A DNA stretch of 64,000 bases, from positions 104,265,198 to 104,329,197 of the forward strand of contig JAAALK010000079.1 of assembly GCA_019279435.1 (NCBI GenBank), read 5' to 3'. The notes under the pieces are model-generated. The model saw only the letters and a list, made by a program, of their open reading frames with translations, did not search any database and was not told the origin of the DNA. Of the stretch, positions 48,742 to 59,300 are shown in pieces. The position numbers and the translations under genes were made by a program. The stretch's first letter is position 1; every line of letters begins with the position of its first letter. The DNA is from Zizania palustris. Its lineage: Eukaryota > Streptophyta > Magnoliopsida > Poales > Poaceae.

Positions 48742-51700
48742 ATAATCTTCATCGGAAACGGATATCTTTTGTTGCTCAATTGATGTTTTATTTTGAAGAG
48801 TATGCTAGGTCAGAAGAAGGGTGGCTTCGGAGAACTGCTTCAACTCTGTCAATCCTGCAAGAAGTCAAGTTGGAAGTAAAGACTTCAACACCTTCGCAGG
48901 GACCTAACTTCGAAGTCCAGCATGAAAGGCGTCGGGGGCAAAAGCATCCTCGTTCAGAAGTCTTGAACATTGCACCTCCGCAGAAATTTGCCTCTAAGAC
49001 TTCACAAGCTTCGGGAGTCAAGACCAGCGGCTGGATGCCACCAGGGAAGCCGGCTGGCAAAGCCCAGGCCTTCTTCTGCTGTGTCCATGGTGAGAATCGA
49101 AGTCACGCAACTGATGCGTGCAAGTCTATACTCGCTTTAAGAGGCGAGTACCTTGAAAGAACCTCGGGGCGAGGAACTACTGACCGAGTTCCTTCCGAGG
49201 TGCGTCCGGAGCCTGTCTAGGCTATGGCACATATAGACAACTTCGACCCTGCAAGGCAACCTCCGGTGGTCAATATTATGCCACCTCCGAAGCAGGAAGA
49301 TGGTCAAGATCGAGGGAAAAGAGTAGTCCTCCCCATTTCCGGAGGAGGGACTTTTGGTAGTATGTCGAAGAGGCAGAGAAGAGAATATGTCCGAGAGGTG
49401 GGCCATATTGGAACTTCTTCGTCCACAGCTACCATGACTGAATGGTCCCATGTGCCGATATATTTTTCCGCAGATGATGCAGCTGGCATAAAGTTTCCAC
49501 ATGCAGATCCACTTGTCATCACTGCCGACATAGCAGGGACTGAAGTTCGGAGAGTACTGATTGACAGAGGGAGTTCAGTAGATATTATCTTCGTCCAAGC
49601 CTTCGATCAGCTCTGTATCTCAAGGAAGCATCTTCTCCCAGCAGCTCGTCCTTTGCAAGAGTTCGCAGAGGTCGCTTTCGGAGAGGGGCTACTGGCCACG
49701 ACGGAGGAGGTGATTTTGATGTTGTGGATGCCCCGTATGCATATAATGTTATCTTCGGGAGGGGCGTGTTGAATCAGTTCGGAGCCGTGGCACATCATAA
49801 TTATTTATGTCTGAAGATGCCCACGCAAGCGGGAGTGCTCACTATTTTCAGAGATCAGGCCATTGCGTGAACAGCAGAATATGGTCATGCCCCCCTCTTG
49901 ACCCGAGACAAGTGAACAACGTGCAAGGCAACCCGGAGGATATCTCTGCTTCAGGTGAACCTTCGAAGAAGTACTTCCCAAGACCAAGCCACGAAGGAGA
50001 GATTATAACGAAGGTTATTGTCAAAGACGGCAAAGACTATTCATTTCAGTTCTGCAAGGATTTGCCTCCAGAAGTCGCTACTTCGTTAGAAAAAGTAGTT
50101 GAAGAAAATTTAGATGTCTTTGCATGGTATGATGAGGACATTACCGGAGTCAGTCGGGATATTATTGAGCATCGTTTACTTTTGAACCGGAGGGTTCGGC
50201 CTGTCCGACAAGGACTCCGGAAGTTATCTGCGGAGAGGGCCATCCTTGCTAAAGCTGAAGTGGAAAAGTTGCTGACGGCTGGGATTATCATAGAAGTAGC
50301 TCATACGGAGTGGCTAGCTAACCCAGTCTTCGTTAGGAAGAAATCTTCCGGGAAGTGGCGCATGTGTATTAACTTTACATCTTTGAATAAAGCATGCCCC
50401 CGTGACCCCTATCCCATGCCCCGAATTGACCAATTGATAGACTCCACTGCTGGTTCAGAGTTATTAAGCTTCCTCAACGCATATTCTGGCTATCATCAAA
50501 TCTGGTTAAAGCGCGAAGATGAAAGCAAAACAAGCTTTGTAACTCCTTCGGAAGTCTTCTGTTATGTAAGAATGCCTTTCGGCTTAAGAAATGTTGGGGC
50601 AACTTTTTCGAGGTTAATTGCTAAGGCTCTAGGTCATCAAATGGGCCGCAATGTAGAAGCCTATATGGATGACATTGTAATAAAGAGTGCTCTAAAGCAC
50701 CAACATAGCCTAGACTTAGCAGAAACGTTGAATAGCCTTCAGGCGTGTGGAGTCCGTCTCAACCCCAAAAAATGTATCTTCGGGGCTCAGGCTAGAAAAT
50801 TGTTAGTGTATCTAGTTTCAAGCAGAGGGATCAAAGCTAGCCCTACTCAAATAACTGCATTGCAAAGGATGGCTCCTACGGAAAATTTGAAGCAAGTGCA
50901 AAAGCTAACTGGTCACCTTGCAGCATTTAACAGATTCCTAGCAAGGTCTGCGGAGAGAAGTTTGCCCATTTTCAAAGCATTGAAAGGGTCCGAAGATTTT
51001 GTATGGACACCGGAGTGTCAAAAGAGTTTTGATGATATTAAGAATTATCTCAGTAACCTCGCTACACTCACGGTGCCTGTTGCAGACGAAACCCTACTCC
51101 TCTACCTTGTGGCTACTGTCTCCGCTGTCAGTGCAGTCCTTGTTAGAGAAGTTGATTTCAATGAGAAGTTGGTATAGAATCCAGTCTATTTTGTATCCGA
51201 AGCATTGTCTGGAGCAAAAACAAGATATTCTAAGCTTGAGAAGTTCACCTATGCTCTGATAATGGCTTCGAGGAAGTTAAGGCATTATTTACTAGCACAT
51301 AATGTGATTGTACCAACCTCGTATCCTTTAGGGGATATGCTCCAAAGTAAGGATTCTATAGGAAGAATTGGGAAATGGGCTGTTGAATTAGCACCCTTCG
51401 GCATCTCCTTCATGGCAAGGATAGCAATCAAGTCACAGGTGTTGGGAGACTTTGTGGCGGAATGAACTCCTCCTGCAGTATGGGCTCTGGAGAAACCAAA
51501 TGAAGGAATTTGGACCATATACTCCGATGGAGCTTTCCAAGCATCTGGAGCAGGTGTCGGCGTGGTAATAATTTCGCCTTCAGGGCAAAGAGCAATGTAC
51601 TCCACAAGGCTCAACTTTAAGTCCACCAATAATACAGAGGAGTATGAAGGAATTTTGTTAGGACTTTGAAAGGCATGTGCTTTGGGGCTACAAGAGTTGT

Positions 51701-53198
51701 TATTAAAATAGATTCTCAAATTGTAGCAGGGCATGTTGATAAAAGTTTTCAAGTCCGTCATCCCGAGCTTGCAAAATTTTTGGAAGAGATTCGGAAAATT
51801 GAAGCATCATTTAAAGGCATTTCCATCCGAAGTATACCCAGAGATGAAAATATGCAAGCTAATACCTTGGCAAAAGCTGCAGCCGGAGCTATGGACATTC
51901 TGGAAGGAGTTTTTTACGAAGAGCTCAGTTCACCTTCGGTAACACAGATCCCTTCTGCGGAAGTTCTTTGCATTCCAAGTACTGATTGGCGTAGTTCAAT
52001 TACGGAATTGTTGCAAGGAGAAGCAAATTTGCCTGAAGGGCCACAACTTTCGAGGTTAAAGCCCAGAATTCAAAATTATCATATAATCAACGGTATTCTG
52101 TACAAGGCCGGAGAATGTTCCCCTCTGCTCCGATGTATATCTCAAGCCGAAGGTCAGGAGATTCTCCGAGAAATTCATGAAGGCCTTTGTGGTAGCCATC
52201 TGGCCCCTCGAGCTTTGGCAGGAAAAACACTTTGCCAGGGGCTTTATTGGCCTACAATAGTAGCTGATGCGGAGAGCCTAGTCCGCACGTGTCAGGGTTG
52301 TCAATGGATGGGAAGAAGAAGTCATCGTCCGCCAACAACTCTTCAAGTCATTGCCCTAGTGTGGCCCATGGCCAGATGGGGCATGGAACTTATTGGCCCT
52401 ATTCCAGTAGCAAAAGGAAATTTGAAATTCGCAGTGGTAGCAATCGAGTATTTTTCCAAGTGAGTCGAAGCAGAACCCCTCACAGCTATCACTTCGAATA
52501 ATGTACAAAAACTTTTCTGGAAAAGTATTATATGCCGGTTTGGAGTACCTCGGCAGCTCACAGTTGACAATGGGACACAATTTGATGCAGAGCCCTTCAG
52601 GAAGTTTTGCGAAGATCTTGGCATACAAATATGCTTCGTTGCAATGCACCATCCTCAGTCTAACGGAGCGGTAGAAAGAGCCAATGGTAACATCTTGTCA
52701 GGGTTGAATCGAATAACAGTAGGGTTGGCAAAAGGACTATGGACTGAAGAACTCCCAAAGATTTTATGGTCCATTCGGTCCACTCAAACAAGGTCCACAG
52801 GTTTCACTCCTTTTAGACTATTATTTGGAGATGAAGCTATGACGCCAATGGAGCTTAAAGGAAGATCTCTTCACAGCACCGAGCCGGAAATAGAAGGAGA
52901 AAGGCAAACTTCGCTTGATTTAAAAGAAGAAACAAGACTTCGAGCTATCGCCAATTTATAAAAGTATCAGCAGCAGCCGAAGACTTGGTTTGACCCGAAG
53001 GTTAAGCTTAACGAACTTAAACCGGGTCATCTAGTCTTGCGAAGCATTATAGCACCAGGGAAATTAGGAAATAAGTGGGAAGGTCCATACATTATTCTCC
53101 GCTCAGGACGCCCTGGTTCTTTTAAGTTAGCTAATTTAGAAGGCGAAGAATTAAAGCATGCCTGGCATACGGAGCACTTAAAGCGATATTTCGCATAG
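48742..53198 (+). pseudogene. gag-pol: gag-pol, 3' part, of element B
   Basis: Resumes B after element C: LHRKRISFV, then YFEEYARSEEGWLRR, knuckle CCVHGENRSHATDAC, and a TAG at 49218. The protease motif is LIDRGSSVD, so the D-G-G of relatives is D-R-G. About 15 codons are missing near 49660 and the frame shifts after it. RT has FGL and YMDD (about 50660). A stop falls at 51175, the second RNase H (YSDGAFQASGAG) has a frameshift near 51670, and the integrase core (VDNGTQFDAEPF, VERANGNI) has TGA at about 52461 and TAA at about 52959. The C-terminus HLKRYFA ends at 53198. Homologous to A, C and D over its length but clearly dead. Confidence 0.92.
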
Positions 53199-53937
53199 GG
53201 GCTACTTGTAATCATATGTAAACACCTTCTGAATTAATAAAGCTCAAGGTTCAGATAATGCCTACCTTTCAAACACTTACTACTTCTAGTGGAGGCACTG
53301 GAAGAACGAAGTTTTTTGTGAGGGAAGTGTCATTCATTTGAACCAATTTTTCGGACTTCAAACCACTGGTTCGAAGCTTCCGACGAGGTGGGAAAGTCAC
53401 TAAAAAACAGATTCCAAGCCACCGGCTTGAAAGCATCCGTAAAAAGAGTCGAAGGAGACAAAATAATGCGGATTTCAAGCTCCGACTTGAAAGCATCCGT
53501 AAAAAGAGTACAAGGAGAACATTGCGAATTCCAAACCACCGGTTTGATAGCATTCGCAAAAAGAGCCGAAGGAGGCCAAACAGAACAGAATTTGAGCTGA
53601 TAAGCTTTGAATATCTGTATAAAGGGTCCAAAGTGACCAATCGTTTTGGATGCTTAAGTGTCAAGAAAAATAGTCCGAAGTGACTATTTTCAAACAAAAG
53701 GTACTAAGCTACCAGTTTTCAGACTCCAAGTAGTCGAAGACATTTTGTGCGATTTTAATTAATCTCTAAGTTGCTTAGGGGCTTGTAGCCTCCAAAATTG
53801 TACTCCTAAGTCTTTTTTCTTTGAGCCTAACCATCTTCGACTGCGCTTCGAAGTTGCTTACGCCCAAAGAGGGGCTGGAAAGTAGGGAGACAATTTTAAA
53901 AATCTTAATCTTTATCATTTGAACAGATTACATTACA
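53199..53937. repeat. Convergent 3' zone of element B with about three repeat units
   Basis: About 53399-53580 holds three units of about 55-60 bp with core GCATCCGTAAAAAGAG, the same motif as in C and D but a different spacer. No gene is supported in the rest. Confidence 0.75.
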
Positions 53938-55797
53938 TTACGAAAAATATGTGTCTATACCAAGAAGGAATCGAAGACCCCTTCGATCTCTAGAGCTACC
54001 ACTAAAGTCGGAACGACTAGTCCTAGAGTCGGGAGTCCTGAAAACCTTGTGTTTAATTCTTCTCCCTGCCTTCGAAGCTCGAAAATCTTTTTGTTCCTAT
54101 TGAAGTTCAGCCCAAGTTCGAAGTCACTCGGGGCTTCTCTCCCAGCTTCGAAGTTCTCTAGGCTTCTTTCCTTGTTCTTCAGCAGTACTCTCTTCTTCGG
54201 ACCATTCAATGTCTTCAGAATATGAGGCTTCCAAGTTAACTTCTTTTTCTTCCACTTTAATATAAGATAATATATCTTTATATATTTTGGGCGCAATTGC
54301 ACCGGAGCTTTCTCAAGGAATCAAAAATCGAGGTCGTTTGTGAAGTTTTAAAAGATCGAAGGTAGCCCATAGCAGGCGAAGTTCTTCGGTAACATTTAAT
54401 GCTTCGAGATCATCCATACGAGGTTGAGAAGCCTAAAAACATGATAAATAAGTTTTCATTCATGACAGATGAAAGAATAATTTTTACATATTTGGACCCC
54501 TAAACAAAACTAAACCTGCGGGTCTGGCGGAGGCTGGCTGCTTGAGGCTTGAGACCGAGTTTGTTTCTGGCGATGCCCTTCATCGGTCCAAGCCTTGATC
54601 GTTGTTCGACCTTTGGCTCTCCAGGATGCTTGGAAGGCTTGCCAGGCTGTGGCCACATCCTCTGAAGGGTTTAGCAGGTGGTTGTCATCGAAGGTAATAG
54701 GAGTCGCCCCCGAATCTGGTGCTACTGATAGCCCTAGATCCTCGTAGTAGCGAAGTACTCCGAGAGCAGCTACTTGGCCAGAGATTTCTCCATACCGAAT
54801 ACCAACTGTCTTCATCATCTTCGCTGCTCCTTGGATCATTTTTAGCCATCGCAATAAGGGGACATTGTCAATCGAAGGTAGTGTCCAAAGAGTACTGAAG
54901 TACTCTAGAACACCTAAAAGATTATCCATGACCGCTGCAGCTACCTTCTCCGACTTCACCTTGTCTTCAATTAAGGCATCCCTTAATGAAGTTAGCTCGT
55001 CCGCCATAGAAGATAGTATAGCTGCCTCCGTAGCCAAAGAGTTCTTTTGGCTAAGCAGGTTGCTGGCCTCCTCCACGACTTTTGTCTTTTCTTCTTGAAG
55101 TTTAACCAGCTCAGCCCCCGCCGTTGCATGCTCTGCCCGCATTTTCTCTATTTCAGCCCGAAGCACGATTTGTTCGGCTTCGAGCTTCTTATTTGTAGCC
55201 TCCAGACCGAGTTTGGCCCTCCTCTCCACTACAACCATCTTGTCCAAGCTGGATATTCGAATTTCGGAGCCTTCAAGACTCCTTTCGAGAGCTGTAATCC
55301 TCTCCTTAAGACGAATGCTTCTGCGCTCGTTCGAAACAGCTGCAGCTCGAGCCAAAACTATTTGCTGCGAAGAGGAAAAGCAAGGTGAGGAATTGTTCAT
55401 AAGTTGAAACTAATCTTGTTTTTGCAGATACTTCGTACCTGGTATACTGCCCGTTCCAAGGCTGCGTTCAGCTCCAAACCCTCAGCCTCGCCAAGTTTGG
55501 CTACTAAGTCTATTCCCCCAACTTCACGGTTAGCTCAATCCAAAGGTTCGAGCAGGGTCCGAAGTCCGGTCCTTCGCTACAGAAAAGGAGCTAGGAGGGG
55601 GAGCATGGACAAAGCCCTTTGATCATCTTCGGTCGGCAAAGGGCCAGAGCGCTGCGCCACATCTTCGGAGACATCGGTGGACTGGCCCCTCTCCATAGAT
55701 TGACCTCCGTCTGTTGATTCCGATGGAGTTAATCCCGAGTTCGGAGCAGGAAAGGGGTCCATTTTGCCTTTACCTTTTCTAGGTCCCATTTGTGCAG
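53938..55797 (-). pseudogene. Antisense gene (aORF), 3' half, of element B
   Basis: Minus strand. Part of exon 3 (55797-55439), intron 55365-55438, coiled-coil exon 4 (55364-54516; LARAAAVSNE...RRAKLGLEATNKKLEAEQ), intron 54433-54515, and exon 5 (54432-53938) ending RFLLGIDTYFS. Exon 5 has several stops; exon 4 is open. Element D inserted into exon 3 at 55798, next to GPRKGKGKMDPFPA, and the upstream exons must lie beyond D outside the window. Confidence 0.82.
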
Positions 55798-56292
55798 TGT
55801 TGGGGGAAAATATCTCATCTTCAGGGTTATTGCCAAAGCAGCATGAAGACAGCCGACCAGTTCGAAGATTGTCCGAAGTCCATCTTCGAAGGTGTATGGA
55901 ACCTGGTTCGAAGCCCGAAGGCAGGCATTGGTTCGAAGTATGTCTTCGAACCAAAGTCCTTCAGGATCTTTTCTGCCAGCTAAGATGGAAGACTTATCTT
56001 CTATCCTATTAGATTAGTCTTTTACCATTTTAGCCCTATTAAGGAAACCGAATAGTTTCCTTAATGTCGGTTGTAATAGAGGGGTAAATAGGTCTTTTCC
56101 TTAATGTTTAGGCCTATAAATACCCCCCATTTTACCCTGTAATGAGGACCGATTACAAGTGAATCAATACACACTTTCGAACTATTCTAAGTTATTATCC
56201 TTTCGGAGGCTTAGAACAGTTTGCTTCGCAAACACTTCGTTTGTTAGTTTCTTTTCTACAGAAACCTGTTAGCGTAATCTTTTACACCAACA
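55798..56292 (+). repeat. 5' LTR of element D (495 bp)
   Basis: TGTTGGGGGAAAATATCTC to TTACACCAACA. TATAAATA at 56115-56122. One base in the terminal ACACC (ACGCC in A and C) shortens the junction palindrome. Confidence 0.93.
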
Positions 56293-56354
56293 GTTGGCGC
56301 CGTCCGTGGGGAACCTAGTCCAAAAAACTTCGTTCTCTACCAATCTCTTGCATC

Positions 56355-59300
56355 ATGCCTCCTAAGCGGAGCGCACCTCGCAATCCCACTCGGAGGTCCT
56401 CTCGGATCTCCGGAGAGATACCCTTCGACACAGTCGAAGTCGGAGGGTCTTCGACTATCCCTCCACCTCAAACTCCGCAAGGGGCTTTTATCCCTCGAGG
56501 ATACGAAACCTCTCCACCAACCCCTTCCACACTCCGACCACCCGGAGCCACTCTGCCACCCTCCATTCCGATTCAAACTGATCATACCAGCTCTCAAGAC
56601 CCGGAAGGTCCTTCCGGAGGAGATGAAGATAGCCTTGGAGACATGGCCACTCAAATGGCCAATCTTCAAGCCGAAGTAGCGAGGTGGCGGCAAGAGGCTG
56701 CGAACAGGCTTCGTCCTCAAGCCACCCCAGCTATCCCCGAAGTGCACGAAGACGACGATCTCGATTATCCCGAAGCCCCGGAGAACGCCTCTTACGACAA
56801 TGAATCTCCGTTGCATCCCGAGCTTCAGAAGGTTCGCTTCGATCCGAGGTTCAAAGCTTCAAAGCTTTGCAAGTATGCCGGAGACGAAGATCCTAGTGAA
56901 TTTGCGCGTTCTTATGCCCTAGCAATCGAGGCTAGTGGCGGAGACAGAGAAACTATGGCGAAGTGCTTCCCGTTAGCCCTTCAAGGAGTGGCGTTGAGAT
57001 GGTTCTGGTCTTTAAAACCAGGATCAATCACTTCATGGTCACAGTTGAAGAAGAAGTTCATAAGTAACTTTCAGGGCACCTTCGTGCCCCCCATGTCGAC
57101 AGGGAGCCTTTTCCAAGTGAAGCAGCTCCCCGGAGAAACATTGAGACAGTACTTCAAGCGCTTCGCTCACACGAAGTCGCAAATCCGGGGGCTGTCTACA
57201 TCTTCAGTGGTTGATGCGGCTCGGGAAGGCGTCAGTCATAAAGGCCTTCTGGATAAATTGCATCGAAAGAGCATCACCACGGTATCACAGCTGATGTCGT
57301 ACTTCGAGGAGTACTCGAAGTCAGAAGAAGGTTGGCTTCGGAGGACTACTGCTACTTCGACAGTGTTGACAGAAGTTAAAGCAGAGGTGAAGACTTCGGC
57401 TCAGCCGCAAGAACCAGTCTCCGAAGTGCAACATGATAGAAGAAGAGGGCAAAAGCACCCTCTCTCTGAGGTCTTAAACATTGCACCCCCGCAGAAGTTT
57501 GCGCCAAGAGCTCCACAGTCTGCGGGGAACAAGTCCAGCGGCTGGAGGCCGCCAGGGAAAACGGCTGGCAAGGGCCAGACCCTTTTTTGCTGTATTCATG
57601 GAGAGAATCGAAGCCATGCAACTGACACCTGCAAGGCTATTCTTACCCTTCGAGGAGAATACTTGGAGAGAACTTCGGGTCGAGGTAGTACCGACCGAAG
57701 TCCAGCAGCAGCAGTGCGCTCGGAGCCGGTCCAGGCTGTGGCGCGGATAGAAAATTTTGATGCTGCAAGGCATCCTCCGGTGGCCAATGTTATGCCACCT
57801 CCGAAGCAAGAAGAAGGGCAAGATAGAGGGAAGAGAGTAGTTCTCCCTATCTCCGGAGGAGGTACCCTCGGAAGCATGTCCAAGAGACAGCGAAGAGAGT
57901 ACGTTCGAGAAGTAGGCCACATTGGGACTTCGTCATCTGCAGCTGCAATGCCGGAGTGGTCTCATGTTCCAATATCTTTCTCTGCGGAGGATGCAGCTGG
58001 TATCAAGTTCCCGCATGCAGATCCATTGGTTATTACTGCTGATATTGCAGGAACGGAAGTTCGAAGGGTGCTAATTGACGGAGGTAGCTCGGCAGATATC
58101 ATATTTGTACAAGCCTTCGATCAGTTATGCATTTCCCGGAAGCATCTCCTCCCAGCGGCTCGTCCTCTGCAAGGCTTTGCAGGACCTCCGCTAGATGCAC
58201 TTGGCCAAATAGGCCTGGAAGTAACCTTCGGAGAAGGTTTACTAGCCCGAACTGAAGAAGTTATCTTTGATGTGGTGGACGCCCCGTATGCTTATAATGT
58301 CATCTTTGGGCGAGGCATGTTGAATCAGTTCGGAGCTGTGGCGCATCACAACTACTTGTGCATGAAGATGCCCACACAATCAGGAGTTCTGACAATCTTC
58401 GGAGATCAAGCCATAGCTCGGAGGGCAGAATATGGTCATGGTCCTCCTCTTGATCCGAGGCAAGTAAACAGTGTCCAAGATAATGGAGAAATTTTTTCAG
58501 CCTCCTCCGAAGCTTCGAAGAAGTCATTTCCAAGACCAAGTCCCGAAGGAGAAATTGCAACGAAGGTCATTGTCAAAGATGGTAAAGAATACACTTTTCA
58601 ATTTGGTAAAGATTTACCTCCCGAAGTTGCAACTTCCTTGGAAAAGGTCGTAGAAGAAAATTTGGATGTCTTCGCTTGGTCTGACGAAGATATTACCGGA
58701 GTCGATCGGGATATTATTGAACATAGTTTGCTTGTAAACCCGAAGGCCCGGCCTGTTCGACAAGGGCTCCGGAAGATGTCCGCAGAGAGAGCTGCTTTAG
58801 CTAAGGACGAAGTTGAAAAACTGCTGAAGGCTGGGATTATCAGAGAAGTGGCCCATACAGAATGGTTAGCCAACCCAGTCTTCGTCAGGAAGAAGTCCTC
58901 CGGAAAGTGGCGCATGTGCATTGATTTCACATCTCTGAATAAAGCGTGCCCACGTGACCCCTACCCCATGCCCCGAATTGACCAGCTAGTTGACTCCACT
59001 GCAGGTTCGGAGTTACTAAGCTTCCTCGACGCGTATTCAGGTTATCATCAAATATGGCTGAAGCGCGAAGATGAAATCAAGACGAGCTTTGTAACTCCTT
59101 CGGGAGTCTTCTGCTATGTAAGAATGCCCTTCGACTTAAGAAATGCCGGGGCTACTTTTTCAAGATTAGTTGCTAAGGCTCTAGGTCATCAACTAGGTCG
59201 CAATGTGGAGGCCTATATGGATGATATTGTAATAAAGAGTGCTTTAAAGCACCAACATAGCCTAGACTTAGCAGAAACATTCAATAGCCTTCGGGCATGT

